Assembly (NCBI RefSeq): GCF_003313245.1
Contig: NZ_QJSD01000002.1
Span: 434,001 to 498,000 of the forward strand
Source: Primorskyibacter marinus
Lineage (GTDB): Bacteria > Pseudomonadota > Alphaproteobacteria > Rhodobacterales > Rhodobacteraceae
Direction: 5' to 3'
Length of the DNA: 64,000 nt
Each line of letters starts with the position of its first letter. Within the stretch, counting starts at the first letter, position 1. The notes under the pieces were generated by a model. It made no database searches. It worked only from the letters and a program-made list of their open reading frames with translations, and was not told where the DNA came from. This document shows, one piece after another, positions 56,352 through 64,000 of the stretch. Both the position numbers and the translations under genes were made by a program.

Positions 56352-57410
56352 CTATCGCAGGTCCTTGGCGCGGGCCTCGGCCAGGTCTGCCTCTGCCGAG
56401 GCAACCGCATCGGTCAGCGCGGTAAAGATCGCTTCGCCGCCTTCTACATTGGATTTGAACCAGTCATAAACCGGCGCTGCGGCCTCCTTGAACGCGGCCT
56501 TTTCCTCGGGAGTGGGTACATACAGATCGCCGCCACCGGCTACGAAATCCTCATAGGCCTGGATCGATTTGCGCTTGGGCGATGCAAAGGTGGCTTGCTG
56601 CAATTGGTAGAAGCCGTCCACCACCACCCTGCGCAGATCTTCCGGCATGGACATGAACTTGTCGTTGTTCATCCACCAGAGCGCGCCCATGTAGGCATGG
56701 CCGTCCAGCGTGACATATTGCAAACCGGCATCGGGAAACTTCATGCCCATGATGTCGGTGATGCCGTTCTTGGACCCTTCGACAACGCCGGTCTGGAAGC
56801 TGGTGAACAGTTCCGGCCACGGGATCGGGGTGGGCGATGCGCCAAGCGCCTTGACCAGTTCCTGCGGCAGATCGGCGACCACGGTACGGATCTTCAGCCC
56901 CTCCAGATCGGCGGGCATCTGCACCCGGCGTTTGGTATTGGCAAAGTTGCGCCAGCCACCGGTATTTCCAACCGTCATCAGGCGGATCATGCCGTTCGAG
57001 TCGTCCAGCGCCATGTCCCGCATGGTGCGCACGAAATCCCCCTGAAGCACTGTTTCGGCAACCCGGTCGTCGGCCATCAGGTAAGGCAGGTCCAGAACCT
57101 GCACATACGGAAAGATCCCCGCAGCACCGCCAGAGGTCGAGATATAGACGTCGATCGACCCGTCAGCGATGCCCTGAAGGCACTCGGTCCCGTTGGAGCA
57201 AAGCTGCGTGCCGATGAACATCTCGACTCCGATCTGACCGTTGGATGCCGCCTCGACATAGTTCTTGAAGACCACGAGCCCGTCGTAATCCTCGTCGTTT
57301 TCATTGGAATTGGCCGTGGCGCGGATGGTGTATTCCTGCGCGCTTGCGGCGAACGTGCCACCCGCGAAAACTGCGGCTGTCACTGCCGCTACTGTAAGAC
57401 CCCTGAGCAT
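56352..57410 (-). CDS. dctP: TRAP transporter substrate-binding protein, DctP family
   Basis: A 352-residue periplasmic protein with a signal peptide (MLRGLTVAAVTAAVFAGGTFAASA). The fold is TRAP-type, with R175 in LEGLKIRTVVADLPQ at the place where a conserved Arg usually holds the carboxylate or other anionic group of the ligand. GNTGGWRNFANTKR and FQTGVVEGSKNGITDI are further family blocks. The substrate is unknown; other operon genes suggest an anion such as a sulfonate or acid sugar. It is the last gene of the LLM-AKR-flavin reductase-DctQ-DctM-DctP run. Confidence 0.92.
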   Translation of the reverse strand: MLRGLTVAAVTAAVFAGGTFAASAQEYTIRATANSNENDEDYDGLVVFKNYVEAASNGQIGVEMFIGTQLCSNGTECLQGIADGSIDVYISTSGGAAGIFPYVQVLDLPYLMADDRVAETVLQGDFVRTMRDMALDDSNGMIRLMTVGNTGGWRNFANTKRRVQMPADLEGLKIRTVVADLPQELVKALGASPTPIPWPELFTSFQTGVVEGSKNGITDIMGMKFPDAGLQYVTLDGHAYMGALWWMNNDKFMSMPEDLRRVVVDGFYQLQQATFASPKRKSIQAYEDFVAGGGDLYVPTPEEKAAFKEAAAPVYDWFKSNVEGGEAIFTALTDAVASAEADLAEARAKDLR

Positions 57411-57463
57411 GTAAGACCTCCCTTATGCTTTCTTTCGGTCGATGATCGGGCAATGCGCCCGGC

Positions 57464-58753
57464 TTAGTTAACAAATCCCGTCAGGCGCGGAATTGTCATG
57501 GAAATCGCGGGGATGTAGGTGATCAGGAAGATCACCACCACCTCGATGGCAAGGAATGGCAGAATCGCGCGGGCGATCTTTTCGACCCGTTCGCCGGATA
57601 CGGACGAGGCGACAAATAGCACCAGCCCCATCGGCGGTGTCGCCAGCCCCACGGTCAGGTTGACCGACATGATGATCGCGAAATGCACCGGGTCCACGCC
57701 CAGGCTGACGAAGATCGGCCCGAGGATGGGGCCGAGGATGATGATCGCCGGACCTGCGTCCAGAAACATGCCGACGACGAACAGCAACAGGTTTATCAGG
57801 AACAGCAGGATCAGCGGGTTTTCCGACAGCGCAAGGATGAACGCGGCCAGTTGTTCGGGGGCGTGGCTGAGGCTGACAACCGTCTTGAACGCCATGGCCG
57901 CGCCGACCAGCAACAGCACGACCGCGCTGGTCATGGCGGAGTTTGACAGAACCTCTGGCAAATCGCGCAGTCGCAGCGTGCCCAGAATGAACAGGCCGAC
58001 GATGGTGGCATAGGCCACGGCGACGGCTGCGGCCTCGGTCGGGGTGAAAATGCCGCCAAGGATACCGCCAAGGATGATGACGGGCGTCATAAGCGGAAAA
58101 AATGCCTTGAGACTGGCCTGCCCGCGCTCTGGCCAGGTGTGTTTGCGGGTGGCCACGGGAAAGTCGTATTTGTTCGCCATGACCTTGACCATCACCATCA
58201 ACCCGAACCCGACGAGGATGCCCGGCACGATGCCCGCGAGAAACAGCGCGGCGACGCTTTCGCCCATGACATAGGCATAGATGATCATAATGCCCGATGG
58301 CGGAATGATCGGGCCGATCACGGAACTGGCCGCGGTGATGGCGGCGGCGAATTTGCGGGAATACCCCTGTTTTTCCATCGCGGGGATCAACATCGACCCC
58401 AGCGCCGAAGTGTCCGCCACGGCAGAGCCGGACAGGCCCGCGAAAAGCATCGAACTGAGGACGTTCACATGCGCCAGCCCGCCGCGCATGTGGCCCATCA
58501 TCGCCTGACTGAACTCGACCAGCCGCATGGTGATGCCGCCCCTGTTCATCAACTCTCCGGCCAGCATGAAGAACGGGATCGCCATCAGCGGAAAACTGTC
58601 CATACCGTTATAGACATTGCGGTACAGCAGGGCGACATCGCGTTCCTGCCCGTTCATCCAAAGCAGGATGCCTGGGGCGGCAAGCAGGCCGAAAAACACT
58701 GGCAGGCCGATCATCAGGAACACAAGGAACAGCGGCAGGAACCATATCAGCAT
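57464..58753 (-). CDS. dctM: TRAP transporter large permease, DctM family
   Basis: A 429-residue inner-membrane protein with about twelve helices. GLPVFFGLLAAPG opens it. FMLAGELMNRGGITMRLVEFSQAMMGHMRGGLAHVNV-type sequence and GLSGSAVADTSALGSMLIP, SSVIGPIIPPSGIMIIY and SVNLTVGLATPPMGLVLFV are the family signatures. It carries the substrate using the sodium gradient. The start directly follows the dctQ stop. Confidence 0.94.
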   Translation of the reverse strand: MLIWFLPLFLVFLMIGLPVFFGLLAAPGILLWMNGQERDVALLYRNVYNGMDSFPLMAIPFFMLAGELMNRGGITMRLVEFSQAMMGHMRGGLAHVNVLSSMLFAGLSGSAVADTSALGSMLIPAMEKQGYSRKFAAAITAASSVIGPIIPPSGIMIIYAYVMGESVAALFLAGIVPGILVGFGLMVMVKVMANKYDFPVATRKHTWPERGQASLKAFFPLMTPVIILGGILGGIFTPTEAAAVAVAYATIVGLFILGTLRLRDLPEVLSNSAMTSAVVLLLVGAAMAFKTVVSLSHAPEQLAAFILALSENPLILLFLINLLLFVVGMFLDAGPAIIILGPILGPIFVSLGVDPVHFAIIMSVNLTVGLATPPMGLVLFVASSVSGERVEKIARAILPFLAIEVVVIFLITYIPAISMTIPRLTGFVN

Positions 58754-59341
58754 CTATTCGGCCCCCGGTGTGGCAAGCGTTGGCAGCGGTGCCAGTCTGC
58801 TTCCGCCACCGGTCAGCCGCACGAGTTCCCGCAGCAGCAATTCCACCGTGACAGAGATCAGCAGGATGACACCCACGAACAGCGACAGGAACATCCAGGC
58901 GAGCTTCAGCTTCACCGCCTGCATGCCGATCAGATCAAGCGGCAACCGAAGCGACGAAGAGCTGAACAGCCAGCCGGAATTCACATGTTTCCACCCCAGT
59001 TGCAGGGCCACGACAAGAACCAGCAGCGCCATTGTCAAAAGAATGAAATTCAAGATCGCCGCCGCACCTTTCGGCAGCAGGATCGTGAGCGTATCTATGG
59101 CGACGAAACCACCCCGGCGATAGGCAGCAGGGGCGACCAGTCCGGTCATCCATAACATGCAGAACCGTGCCAGTTCCTCGGACCAGTTGGGGGCGGCATT
59201 GAAGCCATAGCGCATCACGACCTGATAGAGGATCGACAGCACCATCACGGCCATGGCGAAGACGGCAATTGCCCGGCCCAGACGCAACACATGCGTGTTG
59301 ACGAATTGCAGCGGGACAAGAAAGCCCATCAATATCGCCAT
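58754..59341 (-). CDS. dctQ: TRAP transporter small permease, DctQ family
   Basis: A 195-residue inner-membrane protein with four helices. The RYGFNAAPNWSEELARFCMLWMTGLVAPAAYRRGG block contains the WSEE...R signature of DctQ proteins. It forms the membrane complex with DctM. GGAGGAG lies just upstream of the ATG. It follows the flavin reductase gene by 42 bases and abuts dctM. Confidence 0.92.
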   Translation of the reverse strand: MAILMGFLVPLQFVNTHVLRLGRAIAVFAMAVMVLSILYQVVMRYGFNAAPNWSEELARFCMLWMTGLVAPAAYRRGGFVAIDTLTILLPKGAAAILNFILLTMALLVLVVALQLGWKHVNSGWLFSSSSLRLPLDLIGMQAVKLKLAWMFLSLFVGVILLISVTVELLLRELVRLTGGGSRLAPLPTLATPGAE

Positions 59342-59383
59342 TCGGTCTCCTCCCAGTGCGTGCTTTTTTGTTATGGCGGCAAA

Positions 59384-59899
59384 TTATGACGGTTTTTGAA
59401 TTGCTCCGTATTTTCCCGCAAAGAAAGTCAGCGGTTTGCCCGGACGCGTCGTTACGCGGGTGACGCGCCCGATGATGATGGAATGATCGCCGCCATCGTG
59501 CCGGGCGGTTCGGGTACATTCAAAGCGCGACAGGCAGCCGCTGATCAGCGGCACACCCTGTCCGCTGATTTCCCAGTCGAGAAGATCGAAGGCGTTGCCG
59601 TCGCGAGCGAAGCCATTGCTGATCTCGGCTTGTTCGGCCCCCATCACATGGATCGCGAAATGCTCGGCGGCCATGTAGAAGGGATAACGCTGAGAGCTTT
59701 TTGCAGGTGCCCAAAGCACCAGTGGAGGGTCCAGCGACAGGCTGGCAAAGCTGTTGGCGGTGATGCCGATCGGGCCTGTGCCAGAGTCGCAGGTGATAAC
59801 GGTAACACCCGTCATGAATTTCCCCAACGCCGACCGAAACGCACGCGGATCTTCGGTTTCGGGATCGAAGCTGTAAGGCTGTGATGTCATCAGCGACAT
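59384..59899 (-). CDS. Flavin reductase (HpaC/SmoA-like)
   Basis: A 171-residue protein of the flavin_reduct family. FRSALGKFMTGVTVITCD begins the FMN-binding barrel, GITANSFASLSLDPPLVLWAP is the central signature, and H in FAIHVMGAEQ and the GDHSIIIGRV block are typical. It uses NAD(P)H to make free FMNH2 or FADH2 for a two-component monooxygenase, here the LLM protein two genes upstream. The stop of the aldo-keto reductase is 3 bases away. An ATG three codons in is an alternative start. Confidence 0.88.
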   Translation of the reverse strand: MSLMTSQPYSFDPETEDPRAFRSALGKFMTGVTVITCDSGTGPIGITANSFASLSLDPPLVLWAPAKSSQRYPFYMAAEHFAIHVMGAEQAEISNGFARDGNAFDLLDWEISGQGVPLISGCLSRFECTRTARHDGGDHSIIIGRVTRVTTRPGKPLTFFAGKYGAIQKPS

Positions 59900-59902
59900 G
59901 CC

Positions 59903-60790
59903 TCAGGCCACTTCGCTGCCAAGGGCGTGGGTGTAGATCTCAAACCATGTCTCCCGGTCCATCGTGAACTTTGCAGCATCGCTGATACGGGCGATGCGGT
60001 CCAGATTATTGGTGCCAAGGACAGGTAGAATTCGTGCGGGGTGTGCCAAGAGCCACGCCACGGCAACTGCGGCGGCGTCAATGCCACGGGCCGCCCCGAA
60101 CGCCTCCAGCGCCCGGCGCAACTCCGCGCGGCTGCTGGCGAACAGAGTGCCACCGCCCAGCGGCGACCATGCCATCGGTGGAATGCCGCGTTCCTGCAAG
60201 AAGGCAATGTCACCGTTGGTAAAGGCGTCATGCGTCATCAGGCTTAGTTCTATCTGGTTCGTGGCAAGCGGCGTCTTCATCGCCGATTGCAGCAGGGTCC
60301 AGTCCCAGGGCCGAAAGTTTGACACACCGACGGCGCGGACCTTGCCCGCGGCCACAACCTCGTCCAATGCCGGGCCGGTTTCATGGGGATTCATGAAAGG
60401 ATCAGGCCGGTGGATCAACAGCATGTCGATGCGGTCGGTTTTCATCAAGCGTAGAGAGTGATCGACAGAGGCCAGAATATGCGCGCGGCTGCTATCGTAA
60501 TGCTTGACCCGTGCATTGGCGTACCGGCCTGCGGGGGCCACGATGCCGCATTTTGTGACGATCTCGATCTTGTTGCGCAGTGCCGGCGTCAGAGCGTTGC
60601 CAAGGATCTCTTCGGCCATGTAACCGCCATAGATATCGGCCTGATCCATTGTTGTGATGCCCTGATCCAGACAAGTCGAAATCTTGCCCTGGACATATTC
60701 CGGGGCAGTGTTTTCGTCATCGCCAAGCCGCCACATCCCATAGACGATACGGCTGAGGTCGAGTTGGTCAGTCAGTCGGATGCGATCCAT
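59903..60790 (-). CDS. Aldo/keto reductase (YdhF-like)
   Basis: A 295-residue NAD(P)H-dependent TIM-barrel reductase. The catalytic tetrad is present: Asp and Tyr in MDQADIYGGYMAEEILG, Lys in IEIVTKCGI and His in DMLLIHRPDP. The cofactor region LPVLGTNNLDRIARISDA is near the C-terminus. It resembles YdhF-type oxidoreductases. In a sulfo-SMO-like operon such a protein would reduce the aldehyde-like product of desulfonation. ATG 60790 is preceded by AAGGAAG. A palindromic repeat separates it from the monooxygenase gene. Confidence 0.9.
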   Translation of the reverse strand: MDRIRLTDQLDLSRIVYGMWRLGDDENTAPEYVQGKISTCLDQGITTMDQADIYGGYMAEEILGNALTPALRNKIEIVTKCGIVAPAGRYANARVKHYDSSRAHILASVDHSLRLMKTDRIDMLLIHRPDPFMNPHETGPALDEVVAAGKVRAVGVSNFRPWDWTLLQSAMKTPLATNQIELSLMTHDAFTNGDIAFLQERGIPPMAWSPLGGGTLFASSRAELRRALEAFGAARGIDAAAVAVAWLLAHPARILPVLGTNNLDRIARISDAAKFTMDRETWFEIYTHALGSEVA

Positions 60791-60821
60791 CGGGTCTTCC
60801 TTCAATTCCAGTGCTCACCCG

Positions 60822-60873
60822 CCCCGGGCTTGACCCGGGGCCTTTGGGGGAAGGTCCCGGGTCAAGCCCGGGA
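60822..60873. repeat. Paired palindromic (REP-like) repeat, copy 3
   Basis: The left arm (60822-60842) contains CCCCGGGCTTGACCCGGGG and the right arm (60853-60873) TCCCGGGTCAAGCCCGGGA. Compared with copy 1, A:T stem pairs are G:C, while the CTTGA/TCAAG centre is unchanged. It lies between the monooxygenase and aldo-keto reductase genes. Confidence 0.8.
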
Positions 60874-60882
60874 CGGGTCTTT

Positions 60883-62037
60883 CTAGCGACGTAGACCAGC
60901 GCCAAGCGGCGTCATCGGTGTCGACGCGGGCAAGCGGCCATAGGCACTGTTCAACTGCGTGGTCTTCATCTGCGGCAATACCTTTTGGCCGAAATGACGG
61001 CATTCGTCGAGATGCGGATAGCCGGACAGGATGAAGGCGCGAATGCCCATCTTCTGATAGTGTTCCAGCTCTGACAGCACCTGATCGGTGGATCCGACCA
61101 AAGCGGCCCCGCATCCCGACCGCGCCCGGCCAACGCCTGTCCACAAATGTGGTTCAACAAAGCCTTCCATATCCGCCAGTTCGCGGTTTCTGGCCTGATG
61201 CGACACGCCAAGACTGGTGGCGTCCAGAGACCGTTCGCGGATTGCACGGCCTTGTTCGTCATCCAGCTTGCTGACGATATGCTCGGCCCATTCGCGGGCC
61301 TCTGCCTCTGTGTCGCGAACGACGACATGCACACGCAGCCCGTAATCCAGCGTGCGGCCATATTGCTCGGCCACGGCATGCACGGCTTTCATCCGCGCTG
61401 CCAGCGCATCCTTGGCTTCTGGCCACATCAGGTAAACATCGCAATGTTGGCCACATAGATCCAGCGCGGCGGGCGAGTAGCCACCGAAATACAGCAGTGG
61501 CCCTCCGGTCTGATAAGGCTTGGCCGGATCGGTCCAGAGCTTGTCGAAGTCATAGACCTCGCCCTTGTAGGTGATCTCGTCCTGCGTCCAGGCCTGTTTC
61601 AGGATCTCGACCACCTCACGCGACCGCTGGTAGCGAAAGGCGCTGTCGGCTTTCTCGCCGGGGAAGTCGGACGAGATGATGTTCACCGTCAGCCGCCCCT
61701 CCAGCATGTGATCCAGCGTGGCGATGGTGCGGGCCAGCATGATCGGCTGCATCTCTCCGCAGCGCACGGCGGCCAGCATGTTGATCTTGTCGGTAATTGG
61801 CGCGCAACCCGCGACAAAGCTGAGCGTGTCCTGACCCACCTGATAGGACGACGGGCACAGAATGTTGCGAAAGCCCTGGGTCTCGGCCTCTTTCACGATC
61901 GACGAACAATGCGCCCAGGATGACCGCAACCGGCCCTCGGGCACACCGAGATATTCGTAATCGTCAGAGCAAAGCGCCGCGAACCACGAAACCTCTGCCG
62001 CGTCCAAGTCGGGGGAGGTGATGGGGACCACGGTCAT
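60883..62037 (-). CDS. LLM-class flavin-dependent monooxygenase, SsuD-like
   Basis: A 384-residue TIM-barrel monooxygenase of the bacterial luciferase superfamily, closest in pattern to alkanesulfonate monooxygenases. Matching blocks are LPARTIATLDHMLEGRLTVN-type strand 4 (QPIMLARTIATLDHMLEGRL), NIISSDFPGEKADSAFRYQRSREVVE and the closing ALVGSTDQV...LEHYQKMGIRAFILSGYPHLDE, where SsuD has an equivalent SGYPHL. It should use FMNH2 from the nearby reductase and O2 to oxidise its substrate, possibly a C-sulfonate. It is first in the minus-strand operon and diverges from the GntR gene. Confidence 0.88.
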   Translation of the reverse strand: MTVVPITSPDLDAAEVSWFAALCSDDYEYLGVPEGRLRSSWAHCSSIVKEAETQGFRNILCPSSYQVGQDTLSFVAGCAPITDKINMLAAVRCGEMQPIMLARTIATLDHMLEGRLTVNIISSDFPGEKADSAFRYQRSREVVEILKQAWTQDEITYKGEVYDFDKLWTDPAKPYQTGGPLLYFGGYSPAALDLCGQHCDVYLMWPEAKDALAARMKAVHAVAEQYGRTLDYGLRVHVVVRDTEAEAREWAEHIVSKLDDEQGRAIRERSLDATSLGVSHQARNRELADMEGFVEPHLWTGVGRARSGCGAALVGSTDQVLSELEHYQKMGIRAFILSGYPHLDECRHFGQKVLPQMKTTQLNSAYGRLPASTPMTPLGAGLRR

Positions 62038-62090
62038 CAGGATTCTCCGGCTGCGTCATTTTGTCTTGCGTAGCATCGGATTTAATGTAG

Positions 62091-62107
62091 ATCAATAGTG
62101 TATCAAT
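62091..62107. promoter_or_regulatory. Candidate operator: ATCAAT direct repeats one turn apart
   Basis: ATCAAT (62091-62096), AGTGT, ATCAAT (62102-62107): an 11-base period in the 94-base divergent region between the monooxygenase and GntR genes. It is the only clear repeat there and a candidate binding site for the regulator. Confidence 0.35.
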
Positions 62108-62131
62108 TATTTCGCGCACCCGGACGCATCA

Positions 62132-62833
62132 ATGCCAGACCAGTCTTCCTTGCCGCTATATATCCAGATCAGCGAGATGCTGATCCGCGAGATAAATGCG
62201 GGCCGCTATCTGGACGGCGAGCGTTTGCCCCCGGAACGTGACATGTCCGCAGAGCTTGGCATCTCTGTAGGGACATTGCGCAAGGCGCTGGCGGACCTGA
62301 CCTTGAAGGGCATGTTGGAGCGTGTGCAGGGGTCGGGCAATTACATCCGTGCGCAAGCGGATACGAAAAGCGTTTACGCGTTCTTCCGGGTGGAGTTGCT
62401 GCGCGGGGGCGGTTTGCCGACGGCAGATGTGCTGGATGTGACGCGTCTTGCGAAACCCGTCGGTCTGCCGGATTTCGGTGCCTCGTCGGATGCGCATCGC
62501 ATCCGGCGGTTGCGCAAGCTGGATGGTACGCCAGCAGTGCTTGAGGAAATCTGGCTGGACGCCAGCTTTGCCGAGCGGATCGCGGCGCGGGATCTGTCCG
62601 AGTCTCTCTATCACTACTATCGCCAGCGTTTGGGACTGTGGATCACCCGCGCCGAAGACAAGTTGCGCTTGGGCGGCGTGCCTGAATGGGCCCCGCAGGA
62701 TTTCGGCACACCGCAGGGGAGCCCCTGTCTGTTGGCAGAGCGCATCAGTTGGGGACAGAACGGCGTGCGGGCAGAGGTCTCGCGCAGTTGGATCGACACG
62801 AATGTGGCGCGCTATGTCGCGCGGCTCAAATGA
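62132..62833 (+). CDS. GntR-family regulator with UTRA domain (HutC subfamily)
   Basis: A 233-residue regulator. The winged helix at the N-terminus has LYIQISEMLIREINAGRYLDGERLPPERDMSAELGISVGTLRKALADL-type organisation, ending in LERVQGSGNYI, the standard GntR wing. The remaining 150 residues are a UTRA ligand domain with LEEIWLDASFAERI and the RSWIDTNVARYVARL ending. It probably represses the divergent monooxygenase-TRAP operon and releases it on binding the substrate. Its stop overlaps the upstream ATG option of the next gene. Confidence 0.92.
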   Translation: MPDQSSLPLYIQISEMLIREINAGRYLDGERLPPERDMSAELGISVGTLRKALADLTLKGMLERVQGSGNYIRAQADTKSVYAFFRVELLRGGGLPTADVLDVTRLAKPVGLPDFGASSDAHRIRRLRKLDGTPAVLEEIWLDASFAERIAARDLSESLYHYYRQRLGLWITRAEDKLRLGGVPEWAPQDFGTPQGSPCLLAERISWGQNGVRAEVSRSWIDTNVARYVARLK

Positions 62834-62844
62834 AAGCAGGACAT

Positions 62845-63936
62845 ATGAGCGACACCGTCACCTACGGCATCATCGGCTGCGGCATGATGGGTCAGGAGCA
62901 TCTGCGCAATATCGCCCTTTTGTCCGGCGCGCGCGTCGGTGCCGTATTCGAACCGGACCGCGCCATGCGAGAGGTCGCTGCCCTGTTGGCACCAAGTGCA
63001 GTGTTCCCCGAAACGCTTGAGGACTTGCTCGCCGTGGGGGGTGTGGACTGCCTTCTGATCGCGTCGCCCAACCATCTTCACGTCCCGCAGCTGGAATTGA
63101 TCGCGGCCAAGCGCCCGCTGCCGCTGTTGATCGAAAAGCCGCTTTTCACCAATCCCGCCGACGCGGAGCGCGTGACCGAGATCTGCGCGGCCTATCCCGC
63201 TCCGGTCTGGGTGGCGATGGAATACCGCTACATGCCGCCCATCGCGGCGCTGCTAAAGCAGGTGGATGCGGCGACCGGCGGCGTCAGGATGCTGACCATC
63301 CGCGAACACCGCTTCGCCTTTCTCAAGAAGGTCGGCGACTGGAACCGGTTCAACCGCTATTCCGGCGGGACACTGGTCGAAAAATGCTGCCACTTCTTTG
63401 ATCTGATGCGGCTGGTGATCCCGTCTGATCCCGTCCGTGTGATGGCCAGCGCCGGGCAGGCGACCAATCATCTGGACGAGACCTATGGCGGTGAGACACC
63501 TGATATTTGGGACCATGGCTATGTCATCGTCGAATTCGCCAACGGTGCCCGCGCCATGCTGGAGCTGTGCATGTTCGCCGAAGGCAGCCGCTATCAAGAG
63601 GAGATCTCTGCCGTTGGCCCCGCGGGCAAGATCGAATGCCTCGTGCCGGGGCCGGGAAGGTTCTGGCCTGCCGATTTGGGCGCGCCGCCCGTGCCGCAAC
63701 TGATCGTCAGCCCGCGTAGCCCCAAGGGTCCGATGACGCTTGATATTCCGGTTGATCCACAGCTCCTGGAGGCAGGCGATCACAACGGTTCGACTTATTA
63801 TCAACACCAGAAATTCCGCGAGGCCGTGCTGGGCAACGCGCCGCCGGAAGTAACCGTGAAGGATGGCCACATGGCGGTGCGTCTTGGTCTGGCTGCGCAG
63901 CTATCCGCCAGTACGGGCCAATCGGTCGATCTTTAG
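62845..63936 (+). CDS. Gfo/Idh/MocA family oxidoreductase
   Basis: A 363-residue NAD(P)-dependent dehydrogenase. The N-terminal Rossmann site is YGIIGCGMMGQEH (7-19), EKPLF holds the catalytic-lysine motif (EKP), and GGTLVEKCCHFFDLMR carries the HxxD-type active-site His of the C-terminal domain. Substrates in this family are sugars, inositols and sugar acids. ATG 62845 is chosen because AGCAGGA lies 3 bases upstream. It follows the GntR gene by 11 bases and is divergent from the monooxygenase operon, so it probably belongs to the same catabolic unit. Confidence 0.9.
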   Translation: MSDTVTYGIIGCGMMGQEHLRNIALLSGARVGAVFEPDRAMREVAALLAPSAVFPETLEDLLAVGGVDCLLIASPNHLHVPQLELIAAKRPLPLLIEKPLFTNPADAERVTEICAAYPAPVWVAMEYRYMPPIAALLKQVDAATGGVRMLTIREHRFAFLKKVGDWNRFNRYSGGTLVEKCCHFFDLMRLVIPSDPVRVMASAGQATNHLDETYGGETPDIWDHGYVIVEFANGARAMLELCMFAEGSRYQEEISAVGPAGKIECLVPGPGRFWPADLGAPPVPQLIVSPRSPKGPMTLDIPVDPQLLEAGDHNGSTYYQHQKFREAVLGNAPPEVTVKDGHMAVRLGLAAQLSASTGQSVDL

Positions 63937-64000
63937 CGCTGTGCCCCTCAAGAACGGGGCGGGATTGCCGAAGGGGATGGATTGGTGCGTGCGGGGGCTG

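Noticed and set aside
56352-63936. Complete sulfo-SMO sulfoquinovose pathway
   Set aside because: No sulfoquinovosidase and no sugar-type ABC importer are in view, so only a partial functional analogy is claimed.
63946-63961. Further REP-like copy after the last gene
   Set aside because: CCCC-TCAAGAAC-GGGG is only a 4-bp stem and lacks the conserved core; probably an ordinary weak hairpin.

Overview
The window is gene-dense, GC-rich chromosomal DNA from an alphaproteobacterium, most likely a marine Rhodobacterales (Roseobacter-type) species. The signs are a CcrM-type GANTC methyltransferase beside rnhB, a petABC cytochrome bc1 operon, a KDO lipopolysaccharide operon, TRAP transporters, a DUF1127 protein, short GC-rich intergenic dyads, and ATG, GTG and TTG starts with GGAG-like ribosome binding sites. 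I see no rRNA, tRNA, CRISPR array, transposase or prophage gene, so this looks like core chromosome with one accessory catabolic block at the right end.

Layout. 1-1188 (minus): def, a deformylase-like gene lacking catalytic residues, and the start of fmt. 1315-5825: MalY/PatB-type lyase, glutathionyl-hydroquinone reductase, a lone receiver protein, a 750-base gene-free stretch and an exported double PRC-barrel protein. 5899-9354: smc. 9547-12238: acetyltransferase, small envelope proteins and a membrane-anchored winged-helix protein. 12361-14206: rnhB and ccrM, the latter preceded by three GANTC sites. 14306-17252: two metabolite transporters and aroC. 17346-20641: TPP riboswitch and thiBPQ. 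20770-23493: petABC. 23717-27741: outer-membrane barrel, GST, xerC, DUF484 and a transaldolase-family gene. 27846-35042: priA, S49 peptidase, a 55-residue zinc-ribbon-like protein, Ca/Na-type exchanger, SDR and uvrC. 35199-42477 (minus): rpe, a hydroxyacid dehydrogenase, and the cell-shape cluster mreB-mreC-mreD-mrdA-rodA. 42897-45492: kdsD-kdsB-kdsA. 45505-48726: DUF1127 gene and preT-preA for pyrimidine reduction. 49071-54488 (minus): oligopeptide-type ABC transporter. 55003-56188: a Crp/Fnr regulator and a degenerate receiver protein.

56352-63936 is the most distinctive block. A minus-strand set encodes an SsuD-like flavin monooxygenase, an aldo-keto reductase, a flavin reductase and a DctQ-DctM-DctP TRAP transporter. 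It diverges from a GntR/UTRA regulator and a Gfo/Idh/MocA oxidoreductase. The monooxygenase, aldo-keto reductase and flavin reductase trio matches the enzyme types used for oxidative desulfonation of sulfoquinovose in the sulfo-SMO pathway. Here it is joined to a TRAP transporter, with no glycosidase in view. The substrate is an inference.

Non-coding structure adds several signals. Paired palindromes of the type CCCCGGA-CTTGA-TCCGGGG recur at 47330, 52775 and 60822, with a single relative at 54733; some base changes preserve pairing. A hairpin followed by GAGTATTTTTGCC occurs beside fmt and again after uvrC. A perfect DnaA box lies upstream of uvrC, and a 13-bp inverted repeat lies in the leader of the DUF1127 gene. 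All function calls rest on reading motifs and overall protein resemblance; no database search was run.
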